Shown in pieces: positions 26,655 to 39,447 of a stretch of DNA of 64,000 nucleotides (positions within the stretch are counted from its first letter, which is position 1; each line of letters opens with the position of its first letter). Source of the DNA: Plasmodium malariae (taxonomy: Eukaryota; Apicomplexa; Aconoidasida; Haemosporida; Plasmodiidae). The notes beneath the pieces are model-generated. The model saw only the letters and a program-made list of their open reading frames with translations, had not been told where the DNA came from and ran no database searches. Made by a program: the position numbers and the translations under genes. Where the stretch lies: positions 1 through 64,000 of the forward strand of contig NW_021638313.1 of NCBI RefSeq assembly GCF_900090045.1, written 5' to 3'.

Positions 26655-29337
26655 AATGAACATTAATAAATATGTTTTTTTGTAATAAAAACGCTAATAT
26701 AAACGGATATCTGTAATATCTTTAGATATGCTCTTTTTAAGAATGCTCCCAGTTTATTATATTTTATGAGTGAACTTACATATATGTATTAATTTTTATG
26801 TATAAAGAAAAAAGAATATATACTTAGATTTGTTTGAATTTGAATGTTTAATCGTTTTTTAATTAGCATTATAATATATTATTTTGGGTTGTCTAAATAT
26901 TATATTTTATATATATAATTATGTATTTAATTAGGTTTCCATGAAAAATATATGTATTTTTATGTGTTCAAATGTATATATAATGACACGATACTTATAA
27001 TTCTATTAAATTGTGATAATGCATATTTAATATAAAAAGTTTTTTTCTGCGTTTTTTATCATTAACTAGTTTATAACGATTATATTTTCTAGTCATTAAA
27101 AAAATATATTTTTGCGTTTAATTTAGAATAAAAATTTATTATTAAATGTTTAATAATAGGAGGTCAATATATATTTTTGTATTTATATATATATGTATTT
27201 ACTTAAAAGAAAAAAAAAAATTTAATATATATAATAATTTATTTGAGAAATGTATTATGAAGCATAATTCTGCGAAAATATTTTTTAATATGTTTTTACA
27301 TTTTTGCTAGATACTCATTAAAATTATTAATATATAATAAAAAAATATCATTACCAAATAAAAAAGAATACAAATTCTTTAAAAACATATTTATTCTGTA
27401 TAATTACAATTAAACGAATAGTTAAACTTACTATTTTGCGTGGTGCTTGAATGTGGTCTTTATTAAGTTTTCCCAATATAAAGTAAATATATATTATATA
27501 GAATACTTTGAAAAAATAATCTATATATATTATTTTAATTTATACTTTCTTAAAATATTAAACTAATGAATAAAATTTACCTATATATTAATAGATAACA
27601 CTTATAAATTCTTTTTATCTTTATTTTTTCATAATAGTAGAATTTAATAATTTTTGACTATATATATAAAAAGCAAAATTATAATTAGGAATAATGATAA
27701 AGTAATTATTTTTTGTAAATTAATACAATAATATATAGTTATTTCTTTGTATATGTTTCCTATATTTTATGTCTATATTTATATTAAGAGTTGTAGTATT
27801 TTAAAAGAGTAAAATTATATATTTAGTTTATATTGACTATTAGTAATTCGCTTATGTTTACATGGTTATTTTTATATTAAAATATAAGAAAACAAAGATA
27901 ACTCGCTTATTATAGGTAATTTATAGATAAGTAATTTTGTTTTATTTTTTATTAAGTAGTTTTATAAAGGCTTATGTTATAAGTTACATTATTTTTTTTT
28001 ACAATGTATGAATAAATAAGAGCAGTGCACAGGATTTATCGTGCAACTGTATTCTGAGAATTTTTACCCATTGAATTTTATTTTTCATAAATTCATGTGC
28101 AATATTGTTCTTTAATATTAATATATGCTTCTCTATCACAACAGCATACAATTCATAAAGTTATGGTTATTTAGTGAAATCCCTGTTGTATATTATATTA
28201 TTTTTTTTTTTTTGTAAAATATATATCTTAGCTATAAAAATGAATCTAATATATATGGAAAAATTCTTCAGGAAAAATTGAAAATATGACTAATAATATA
28301 TTAATAAATTATATAATAATTTTTATTATTAAAATTTTTTGTTGTTGCTTACATTAAGTATTACTATAATTTGTTAAAATATTTATTCCATGGAAAAACT
28401 ATGTCTATGAATAGGTATATGGAATAATTTCTCTATGATATGATTTTTTGTTTATTTTAATTAAATAATTATAATTAGAATAAATATTAACTATAGAAAA
28501 AAAATTTTTTAATTTAAATGCATTATATTCATAAATAATGGAATACAATAAATTTAAAAGTTACAATTTTCAAAAATAGGTGTTAAAAAAATAAAAAATC
28601 AGTTCTTATGTTCATTATATATATATTACGTCGTAGATTACATATATTCAAATAGAAAAATTTTTTTAAAAATAATTAGTACATAAAAAAATTTTGTATG
28701 CTTAAGAAATAACTACAGTATATGTTACAATTAATATAACATAAAAATTTTTTGTTATTTATTTATGTATACTTTTATTATTAATATTTATGAAGAACAA
28801 TAAATAGTTGTTCTAACATATACTTTTTATAAAGTTTAAATTTCTATTATGATAAAATTTTTAAAAATTATTTAAAATAGTTATGGTACGTATGGAAATA
28901 TATTATACATATATACTATTTGTTCTCGTTTGGATGTAAAATGTATATTCCTGTATAAAAGAAATCATGTATTTTTTTCTTAGTTTATTCTGTAATGTAT
29001 TAATAAAAACATGATTCCCTTAGTGAGCTAGATTAAATAATTAAATAATATATATAGAATATTTATGAATACACTTAGATTATATTTATATTAATGAACT
29101 TTATTTTATACTTTTACATAATATTAGGATTAAAATTATATAATATATTTTCAAGGTTATATTTCTTTGTAGATATTGTAAAATGTATCATATTTATATA
29201 CATATAGTTAAGTATTTAGAAGTAATAATAAAAATATTTTTTTTAAATTGATGTAACATCCTTATTAATAAGAAATAATTTATATTAGCATTAACTTTTT
29301 CTTTACTAAATGTATAACAGTTTTATAAATTTATATA
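26655..29337. other. intergenic DNA within fam-l/fam-m pair 2
   Basis: No gene. A tract near 26836-26860 (GAATTTGAATGTTTAATCG) matches the 3' flank of the fam-l gene at 49712 (about 50910), so the first part is shared family flank. The distal element expected near 28920 is only weakly recognisable. Confidence 0.55.
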
Positions 29338-30197
29338 ATAGAAAGGAAAATTAAGTTAAGAATATTTATTAAAATGTATTTGTTTATCCTTTTTCGTTGG
29401 AAATATGTCTTTTATAATAATGCAGATATGTAATTTTATACATGCGTATTTGCATTCTTAATATTTTTCGTGCTTTATTTTCATTAATTCTATTTTTTTG
29501 CCGTTAAATAATTTATTCTATTAAATTAAAAAAAGCATTTATATTTTATCTCTTTTGATAATGCTTAACAAATCATTAGATGAAAATTGCAATAACTGTA
29601 GAAATTGAGGTAAAAGAAATCATCTATTTCTAGAGAAAAATAAACATAATAAGGGTTCGTATAAATTAGTTTTAAAGGAATATATGAAAAATAATGTAAA
29701 GAAATTGAAGGGAAAAAATAAACAATCAAATGAAATTTCATTAAATTAGGCTCTATATTATATAGACTTTATGGATTATAACAATGGTATATTCAACGGA
29801 AAACATTGCCATTGTGGAAAAAAAATTAATTAAAAATATAGATTATTATGTATTTCTTCAAAAAACAGGAGAATTGGTGATATAAATTTGAAAAAATTAA
29901 AATTTAGAAAATACAGATATGTAGGTCCCTTATTTTTATTTCTTTATTATTGGGAATACGATTACTCATATTATGATAATTCAGTTGTGGTATAAGTTTG
30001 ATAAATTTAAGTCTTTCTAAAAATGTTCGTAATATGTAAAAAATATTTCTGGCCTAGAACAATCACTAGTAAGCATTTTTTATATAATATTATTTTACAC
30101 AGTTATATTTATAACGAATAAAATACTTATAATAATGATTACTAAGATCTTAATAAATAATGAATAATATAAAAAAATTAAGTTGATGACAGAGTAG
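29338..30197 (+). pseudogene. fam-m pseudogene, start codon lost
   Basis: Exon 1 is recognisable from 29338, but the start is ATA instead of ATG and the WIC region is altered. The donor after about 87 nt reads gatatg instead of gtatga. Exon 2 keeps traces of the fam-m block (YIDFMDYNNGIFNGKH at about 29758-29808, where relatives have TEVIDYNNGMFDGKHFHF). The tail is NNE-stop-YKKIKL before TAG at 30195-30197. The PEXEL region is no longer clear, and there are several stops and frameshifts. A diverged proximal upstream element remains about 70 bp before the old start. It is older damage than the pseudogene at 11911. Confidence 0.8.
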
Positions 30198-32265
30198 ATT
30201 GAATAATATGGAATATATATTATTCTATCAAGAAGTCTTCAATATGAAGTCATATATGTAAGATTCTTAGTGGTATATTATTAATAAACATACCTGGAAT
30301 TGTCATAATGTTACGAATGTACGTTTGCATAACTAGTTTTTTAATTAACAACAATAAAAAATTATGTTTTCCTTTTCATTGGGGATTTCAATGTTCTTAT
30401 GTTTATGAATGTGTATACTAAATTATTATATAAGTTGCATTAAATATATATAACCTAATGCTTATATTTATGTAGTTAAATATATTTCTATGGAAAATAT
30501 ATATTTGTTTTTTAAGGCAAATAAAGAATATTATAATTCATATATATTTATAGAACTGTGATAAAAGGATTAGTAATAAAAATTGATGCTTTATAATTTT
30601 AACCTTCTATTACAATAAAATTATTATTTGTTCATTATATGAATTAATATGTGTCATTATATTAAAATTAAACATAAATATATCTTGTTTAGAATTTTAT
30701 AAAATGTAGTGAATGGATTTTGTTGCAGTGATATTTATATATACATATATTTTTTTTCTTTAAAATTAAACCGTTATTCTATAAAATAAATTTATGAGAA
30801 ATGTGAAAGAAGAAACCTTATTTGTAAAGATATTTTTATCAGATATAATTCTGTTTTCATCATATAAATGTGAAATTATAAATATATAATAAAATAATAT
30901 CCTTTCTATATATAGAATATATTAAAATATTTCCTAAATTATATATCCTGAATTTTTACAATTATATGAAAATTTATACGTATATATCCCTGTACAAGTA
31001 TACTGCTTTGTGGTTTTAATTAAATTTTACATAATTATCAATACATATGTATTATGGAGAATATTTATAAATAAAAATACTATATATTGTTATCATTTTC
31101 TATATTATTATAGAACTAAAATAAGAAAATATATTTAATCATATATTAATACATAGCATATATAAATATTTTTATTTTTTCTTTGACATAATTGTAAATG
31201 CCAAAAAAAGTGATATATAAATAAAATTTTAATTTTCATCAATATTTCAAGAAAAAATATTTTTTTTCGTTTCTTTTAATTATTTGTGGGTATTTATTAA
31301 TGTATTTTAGTTGTAATTTATAGTTTTCAATAAATATATTAATTAAAATTTAATATTATTTTAAATATACATAAAAATATAAATAGATTATATTGACAGT
31401 TACTAATTCATTCATATTTATAACAATAATAGTTTAAATAAATTAAAAAAAAAAACAATTTTGTTTTATGCGTATAAACCATACATACAGGTTTATTTTT
31501 TTACTTTACGGATAAGTTGTCAACATGTATAAGTGTAATTTTAATCTTAGTAGTAACATTATGCAGGGTATTACTAGTTTTGTGTATTTGTTTAGTGTTC
31601 AATAAATAGGGAAAAAACAATATTTATTATTTCATTACAATAATTTCATAGTTGTTTTTACACTTTTATTTATAGGTTTATTCTAATAAATTGTCATAAT
31701 GTACCTTGATGAAAAAAGTGATATCTATATACGTTAATGTCAAAATTAAGATTATGAATTAATGAAGCATATCACGGTAATAATATTTTTAATACAAGAT
31801 TTACAATATTTTTATTTTTTATTATAATATAATATATTGATACGTGAAAATGCATATGTAAGTAGAAATTATATAATAAATAAAGTCCGTAAATTCTAAA
31901 ACACCTTAATCTTATGTAGTGATATAAATTAAACTTAAATTTGTGATTTTCTAAAATTGTTATACAATAATAAAAAATTATAATTTATTCATATTTAAAA
32001 TATATATTGTTGTATATATGTGGTAATATGATATAAATTCCATTTTTTAAAAATATTATATACTATTAAAGAATAAAATTATTATAATTAAAATATCATA
32101 AAATATTTTACAAAATATATTTTACAGCATTTATTATACTATTATAATAATTAATATTATATAACTATGGTACCTTGTTTTTAAAAAATATAATGTTAAT
32201 TATTAACAGAAAAACATCACTAAAAAATGTTATTATAATATGAATAAACAGAGAAAAAAATTATC
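30198..32265. other. A/T-rich intergenic DNA
   Basis: No gene seen. The right end leads into the duplicated 5' flank of the fam-l gene at 32681. Confidence 0.6.
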
Positions 32266-32320
32266 TATATTCTCTACATTCTATATATTCCATGATCCAT
32301 ATAAACTCAATATAGACAAT
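32266..32320 (+). promoter_or_regulatory. distal upstream element of the fam-l gene at 32681
   Basis: CTCTACATTCTATATATTCC followed by ATAAACTCAATA, about 400 bp before the ATG. Very similar to the element before the fam-l gene at 25693. Confidence 0.4.
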
Positions 32321-32613
32321 GATTAAGAAAACTTATATATTTTTTTATTTTATTTTTAAAAGGATAATAGAAGAATTACTTAGGTAATATAATATATTAA
32401 ATAATTACTTTTTGTCATTTGAAGAATTATAAATAAATGTACATTATTTTATTTTAATGATAACTCGACTATTTAAAATAAAATTAATATAAAACTTATA
32501 TACAAAAAAGATATATTTCGTTATATTTGTTGTACGAAGCATTTGATTTATAAAATTTTTATTATTATTGTACAGAAAATATTAAAAAAATTTATAAGTA
32601 TAGCTTCCATTAT

Positions 32614-32635
32614 CCTTAGAAGCGTATTATATTAT
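32614..32635 (+). promoter_or_regulatory. proximal upstream element of the fam-l gene at 32681
   Basis: CCTTAGAAGCGTATTATATT, beginning 67 bp before the ATG; the recurrent proximal element. Confidence 0.35.
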
Positions 32636-32680
32636 AATTAATATTTTGCTTAGTAACTTACAATATTATAAATATAAATT

Positions 32681-33688
32681 ATGGAAAAAAATATTAAGTC
32701 ACTCTTATTTATTAATGTTGCTTCTTTTATCTTTTTAATTTGTATATGGAATTTCACCAATGATAGGGTATGATAATAATATTTAAGATTATTTGTATTA
32801 TACAATTTCTCTGCGTTTTATTTTAATTTACATTTTTTTTTAGCAAGAAATTATATATACCTTAAATAATATATATTTGCGTTGTTTTTTTAGTGTTTGC
32901 TTAATAAATGTTTGGATGAGTACCGTAATCATGACAAAAAATTATGTAGAAAAACATTCCGATTACTAGCAAACTGTAAAGGAGATAATTATTCAGCTAT
33001 GATAGGATTAAAAGAAGAGATGCCAAATAATACTGTGAAGGAAAAAAAGGACATCTATATTTATGAGAATGAACCTAAAAAGGAAATGAAACAAACAAAT
33101 AGAAATTTATTATGTACATATGTAGAGAACAAACAAGATATGAAAAATAAATCATGTATATTTGAAACAAGAAAATATTCTCGGTTGGAAAAAAAAATAT
33201 TCAAAGAACTTGATTATGAAGATTTCCTTAAAAATAACAGAAATATTAGTGATAAGTTGTACAAAAAAATAATGAGGAAAAAATGCGGAAAGCGATTTTC
33301 TTTACCTTTATTATTGTTATCGTTATTATTGGTATCACTCATTTTAGATTTATCTTGTGATTTTGGACTTGTACGAGGATTGTATAAGGTAATATATCAT
33401 TTTTCGCCTCCAGTTTCAAGACCATTTGGGACTAGCGTAAAAATAGTTATTTCTCCGTTCATACGATCTTTATATGATTCTTTGACTAATTCTCCTTTTA
33501 AATGGTTGTTCGATAAAGTGGTATTAGTTAAGAACAGTCGGTATGTGAACTACTGTGTATCAAATTTTTTTTCCTTCATAATATATGTCATACCATTTAT
33601 TATATTAGGTGCCACACTTATATTAGCGCTAGTTTATTATCATAAAAAAGTTAAAAAATTTGAAAAAATTAAGTTCAGAAAAAGATAA
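32681..33688 (+). CDS. fam-l exported protein (293 aa), two exons
   Basis: Exon 1 is 32681-32767 (29 codons: MEKNIKSLLFIN, hydrophobic core, ICIWNFTNDR), donor gtatga. Exon 2 is 32894-33688 after ttttttag. The product has a signal-like start, PEXEL-like RLLAN at residues 52-56, a charged linker, NKSCIFETRKYSRLEKKIF and FKELDYEDFLKNN blocks, TM1 at about 164-182, a loop of about 70 residues, TM2 at about 252-276 and the YYHKKVKKFEKIKF tail. The fifth PEXEL position is Asn, not the canonical acidic or Gln residue, so cleavage at this site is uncertain. The open frame is uninterrupted. It pairs with the intact fam-m at 36410, so this pair is a complete doublet. Exported to the host red cell by inference; no function known. 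Confidence 0.9.
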
Positions 33689-35990
33689 AATGTATATTGA
33701 GGAACATGTTTCCTTTCATAATAACAGTAATCACCAAGAATTGATATTCACAATATGTATAGTGATATGCCTATTAAATAGCCCATAATCTTTTAATATT
33801 TATGTGTGAGATTACATATATTTGACATTTTTTGATAAACGTCTTTAAAAAAATTACGTTTACAATTTTTTTTTTTATTTGCATTCTTTAAGGTTTTTAA
33901 TTATATAGTTTAAGTTATCATTTCAGTTTAATTGCATATTATGAACTAATATATATTTTTTTGTTTTGTATAGATTTTTTTGAAATATATGTGCTAGAGT
34001 GTTATAATAAATATTTATTAAAACAATTAATATATTATTACACATTCTTTGTATTAATTCATATCCGTATTACAAATAATACTACATTCTATTTTATTAA
34101 CTTATTATAGCGTAAAATGATTATTTGTTTATTTATTTAGAAATTTTTTTAATTATTTTTAAATTAAAAATCAATATGTCCTGTTTTATGATTAATGCCT
34201 CAAAGAGAAAGTACTTTTTTAGAATGTTATATATATATATTTATATATTTATATACATATTATATAAAAAACAACTTAATATATATTATTCTATAGTAAA
34301 TGTTTTATGAGGAATATATTACAAAACAATTTCAATGTAAAATTATTTTTAACACATATTAAGATATTTATGAATATTATAAAAGTTTAGATATAAATAT
34401 ATAATTAAATGATATCTTTATTAAATATGGAATATTTATAACAATTCGATAACGTTTCATTTCTATGTCTCTGCAGATAAATGTTAAGTTAAATTAATTT
34501 ATCATTTTATAATTGCAGTTAGTTACGCTGTTGATTCAATATTGTAAGGATCAAATAAATATATATTATATTGAAATTATATAAATATATATAATATATA
34601 CATATTTTAGTTTTTACATTATTAAAATATTGAATTATTGAATTAAGAATAATCACATATTAATGGACAATATACATAAATCTTTTATTCTTTTTCCATA
34701 ATAGTAAAATTTTAAATGTATTTATATATAGATATAAATATCTAAAATATCGTGAACTGTAATAAAAAATATATACATTTCTGAAATAATACAATTATAT
34801 TTATATACATATATATGTATATATATGTTCTATGTTTTGCAGTTGCCCATGTATATTAAGAAAAAACATACAAGTATTTTATAGATATATATATGTATAT
34901 ATATATATATATTATATTAAAAATTAATAAATTCATTAAATTAATAAATATTTATTAAACAGAATAATAATGAACTGCATAATTTTTGTATAAATATTTT
35001 ATACATATGTAACAATGTTTTCATTTGTTAATTTTAATAATATGTATTAAAAGTTTATTCTACTTTTTTTAATATTCCAAATTAGGTAAGTGTAATATAT
35101 TAGGTTTCTCATGAAAAATTTTTGCAAGATATATTCATTCGTAAAAATAATTTTTTAATTGATTCAAATGAAAATATTAATGCAATATTAATATATGTCC
35201 TTATTTGCAAATCTAAATGAACTTCATAATTTATTATTTAATCAATTAAATAAAGAATTTATATGAATTTTAATCTGAGAAATATGCTTAGAACCACAAG
35301 AAAATGAGAAAAACATACATAGACATAAGCCCATTGAAGAGTTAAAAATATTGCTAATTTTAAGAAAGAAATATATATTTTTTTTTATTGTTATTATTAA
35401 ATATTAATATAATTTGTTAACACATTTTATTTCATGTAAATAACACGTATATGAGTAGATATATGGAAAAATTATATTGTGAAAATATGTTTTTTTTTTT
35501 TTTTTTTTTTAAATATATTAATATTTTTTCTTTATGAATAAAAATAATTAAGTAAAAATATAAAAATTAAGAAGATGAATATAAATACTTTTCATCTAGA
35601 AATATTACTATGAATAAAATTTTATTAAATATTGCAATTTTCAAAAATTATGATATAAAAATATAAAACAATACCTTATTTACTTTTAGAATACATATCC
35701 TTTAATAGATTATGCAGTACCATATAAATTTGACTTTCTAAAAGCATTATACTCACTAACAAATTGCATTCTCTTAAGTAGGAACTAATGCGTGCGTTAC
35801 AGTTAAAATAGAATAATATGTTTCTTTTTTCTTTTGTTATTATTATTATATTATTATAATAATTTACATTATATTAATAATATTACCTTTGTCCAAAATA
35901 CTTATTTATAAAATTATAATTATTTAAAAAAAAGTATTCTTAAAATTATTAATGATTATCTTAATAAAGAGAGGAATATATTACATATAT
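33689..35990. other. intergenic DNA within fam-l/fam-m pair 3
   Basis: No gene. Shared 3' flank follows the fam-l stop (a TTTAAGGTTTTTAATTA tract near 33886). Alternating TA tracts occur around 34800-34920, and an uninterrupted T run around 35490-35510. Confidence 0.55.
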
Positions 35991-36032
35991 ATTTTCTACA
36001 TTCTATATAGTACATAAATTGAATATTTACAT
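35991..36032 (+). promoter_or_regulatory. distal upstream element of the fam-m gene at 36410
   Basis: TTTTCTACATTCTATATAGT followed by TAAATTGAATATTTAC, about 417 bp before the ATG. Shows that the element is common to fam-m and fam-l. Confidence 0.38.
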
Positions 36033-36341
36033 ATTATAAGAAATCACATCTTTATATCCTAATTTTTTCTGTATATAAAAAATAAAAGAATTATTTAACT
36101 AGTGCATCGTGTTAAAAAAAAAAATTGCATATTTGAAATATTAATGAATCAAAGAAAATTATTTGTTTTAATAGAAGTGAGTTTTTTTTTTTTAATAATA
36201 TTATAATGAAAATTATATAACATATTTTTAATCTTATTTTACGTTGTATTTGTGGTAAAATTAATTATTGCTAATATATTTTCCTAAATATTTATTAATA
36301 AATAATAAAAATAATAATTTAAATATATATTTCATTGTTTA

Positions 36342-36362
36342 TCATTAGAAATATATTACATC
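36342..36362 (+). promoter_or_regulatory. proximal upstream element of the fam-m gene at 36410
   Basis: TCATTAGAAATATATTACAT, about 66-68 bp before the ATG; a clear copy of the recurrent proximal element. Confidence 0.38.
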
Positions 36363-36409
36363 ATTATTAATTTTTTCCTTTGTACATTAGAATATTAAAG
36401 ATTTACATA

Positions 36410-37271
36410 ATGGAACAAAAAATTAAATCAATCATACGTATTAAAATTTCTTTGTTTATCCTCTTAACGTGGATATGTTATTTTAACATTGTCATGGTAT
36501 GCTGATATTATTTAAGTGTATTCGATTTATTAGAATATTTTTTATTTTAGTTTTATGAACACTACTTTTTAGGTTTACTTTATTTTCCCTTTTAAATAAA
36601 ATATATTTATATTAAAAATTTCTTTTTCACAGAGAAATTTTAACACATTCTCAGATAATAAGTGTATACATAATACAAAATTAATTATAATTAATTATCG
36701 AATACTAGGAAAATATAAAAATGATAATGATTCGCAAATTGTGGGGTTAAAAGAAAATACATCAATCAATGCAGAATACGGAAAAAAAAATATGTCTAAG
36801 AAGAAAAATGGGAGCAATCGAAAAAACGAAAAATCTAATAGAAAATTATTAAATAAGGCTCATTATTATACAGAAGTTATAGATTATAATAATGGAATGT
36901 TTGATGGAAAAAATTTCCATTTTGAAAAAAAATGGTTAAGGAAAAAAGATTATGATGATTCTCTAGAAAAACAAAGGAGAATTTCTCATATATCTTTAAA
37001 AAAAATAAAATTTAGAAGTTACGGATTTGCAGTTGTTATATTTTTTCTTTTTTTCTTGTTTGGAATAGGAATGCCCATATTACATGGGTTAGGGCCCTTG
37101 AAAGATATGTTGAAATCTGTAGAAAATTTAATAGATGCTAAAAAACATTACTTTTATCTAATGTTATTTGCTTTCATTATTATAGTGTTAGGGGTAACAC
37201 TTATAATGACGATTCCTAAAATCTTAAGAAATAATGAAAAATATAGAAGAATTAAGTTAATGAATGAGTAA
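36410..37271 (+). CDS. fam-m exported protein (241 aa), two exons
   Basis: Exon 1 is 36410-36496 (87 nt; MEQKIKSIIRIK, hydrophobic core, LLTWICYF), donor gtatgc. Exon 2 is 36633-37271 after ttcacag. It has a signal-like start, PEXEL-like RILGK at residues 52-56, a KKN-rich linker, the fam-m block YYTEVIDYNNGMFDGKNFHF with FEKKWLRKKDYDD, TM1 at about 160-180, a short loop of about 20 residues, TM2 at about 202-223 and tail ILRNNEKYRRIKLM. No stop. It differs from fam-l in this block, in the shorter loop and in lacking the YYHKKVKKY tail. Export is inferred from the signal, PEXEL-like site and membrane segments; the function is unknown. It is followed by a PIR-like relic, as is fam-m in the other blocks. 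Confidence 0.9.
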
Positions 37272-38579
37272 AATGTATATTAAGTTGTATGTATTTTTCT
37301 GAAAGCAATTTGTCAATATGAAGTAATATGTGAAATATATATAGTAATACATTTTTATAAAGCATACTTATAATTGCTATAATTATATAAATATACGATT
37401 ATAAAATTGATCGTTTCTACATACAACAGGATTGTAAATATATACTTATACTTTCAGTGAATTTGAATATTTTAATATTTTTAAATGTATGTTATAAATT
37501 ATCGTTTCTTCTTACCTATATATTATTAATTTTTATATATAATTTTTTTATATAAATACACTTTTTAATGAAAAATGTATATATGGTTTTTGAAATGAAT
37601 ATGTATAGAATAATTTCTATAATTATATTTATGTCGTGTTCCTATTTATATTGTAACTATAAATAGTACTTTATATATATATTTTTTGATTTTTCTTTTT
37701 GTAGACAAACTGAACATTTGTTGTTATAATTAGAAAAATATTTAACTAACCTTATATTAAAAATAGATTTCTCTTATATAGTACATGATTAAACGAACTG
37801 AATAATGTTCCATTGTATCGACATATATGTATATATATTTCTTAAACATAAATGGAAATTTTATGTTTATTCTACAAAATAAAATTTATAATGAATAAAT
37901 TGTGACACATGTATTTTTAAAATCCATATTAACATGAATTTAATTCTTTTTTCAAAATTTACATATAATATTATAAATATGATATAAAATAATATTATTT
38001 TTAAATTATGTTCTTAGTTCAGGGATTACGGTTAATATTATAATATTACTTTTGTTTTTATTATATTGTATTAGCTAGTGTACATTATTAAGTATAAAAT
38101 TAATGCCTTTTTAAAAGAACCATATAAACTTCAAAAATATAAAAAATTGAACTGTTCTCTTATTTATCTATGTAAAAAAACGTATTACAAAAATAATTTG
38201 AATGTTAAAAAAGTTTTTTATTTTGTAGAAGGGCTTTTTTTATTTAAATCTTATATTTTTAATATATAATTTAAAGAGCTTATTTTATTAATTAAATTAT
38301 TTTTTTATAAAAAATAAATTAATAAAAAGCTCAATTCATAGTTGAATTAAGTAAATGTTTTTCATATATCAATTATGTTAATAATATTGCAAGTTGTTAT
38401 TACATAAATATGTTAGTAGTGAAAAGATATTTTATAATTGTTATAATATATTTTTATATGTATTATATATTGAAGTTAGTAATGTAAATATATATATATA
38501 TATAGTTTACCAAATTATTACAATAAAATTAAAAACACTTATTAGAAAAATGCAACAAAATATATAGTTTCTTTTTATG
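37272..38579. other. 3' flank of fam-m and spacer before the PIR-like relic
   Basis: No gene. A GAATTTGAATATTTTAATAT tract near 37455 matches flanks of other fam genes. The 63-codon plus frame at 38078-38269 lacks recognisable motifs. Confidence 0.5.
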
Positions 38580-39447
38580 TATTAGAAGTATAAATGACGT
38601 GATTTGCACTTCATTCCCTAGTAAATTTATGATTACTATAAACAAATGATAATGAAAAATAATGTTGAATATCTACATATTATAAAAAATTTTGAATTTA
38701 TAATTTTTATATGAAAATGTTAATATTTTTCTAAGCCGGTATAATTTCAATATTACCAATTTTTTATTTAATTATTTTATTTTTCATATCAAGTACCATG
38801 TGAAAAACCTTATATCTAATTAACAATTAATATTAATGTATATAGTAATATCCATGGATATACATAATTACCTGTGAAAATTAAATATAGTAAGTAATCT
38901 GAAATTTCAAATTTACAAATTGTTGCATCAACTGAAATTTTTATGTGATCATTAATGGAAATTCCTTATTTTAAAATAGCACATGCTTAGCAATGTAAAG
39001 TTAAGGTGCTCTATGGAGACAATAAAAATGAAATTCTATGAGAATCCTCAAGAAAAGAAGAATTATCTTTAATATTTCCTATTCCTCACATATTAATATG
39101 TTTCTTGTTATTATAATTATGGGAATATTTGTCGTACTTTTCCTTTTATATAAAGTAAATAAAAATGAAATATAAAAACATACATACACTATGTTACTAT
39201 TATAGTTTACTATATGGTAAAATTTTTAATTATACAATAATTTTATATATGATTTTTGTTTATTATATATATCCATTTGTTTAATCCCTTGCAATTTTAC
39301 ATATATAAAATTGTGTTAAAGGTGAACAAAAAAACTAAGAATAATTCTCGAGTAGAACATATTTATGAATTGACAATTAATGGGAAACTCTCTTCCTACT
39401 CAAATTTTAGTAACAGAAAGATCCATGTTTCTTTTCTTCATGTATAA
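38580..39447 (+). pseudogene. PIR-like relic, copy 2 (best preserved)
   Basis: A TM segment at 39092-39175 reads INMFLVIIIIMGIFVVLFLL then YKVNKNEI-stop, that is, the LYKVNK exon end of PIR genes read through its donor. A last exon follows at about 39313-39447, with VNKKTKNNSRVEHIYELT and a C-terminus ending KIHVSFLHV-stop. This resembles the PIR/VIR cytoplasmic exon in size and style. The ectodomain exon (about 38580-39060) is broken by many stops, although short tracts match copies 1 and 3 (ATTAGAAGTAT, then GTGATTTGCACTTCATTC). Family assignment is inferred and a lineage-specific surface family is an alternative. Confidence 0.55.

Noticed and set aside
34800..34920. TA-rich tract considered as a centromere or origin-like element
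   Set aside because: Too short and not repeated in an ordered way; similar tracts occur throughout the window.
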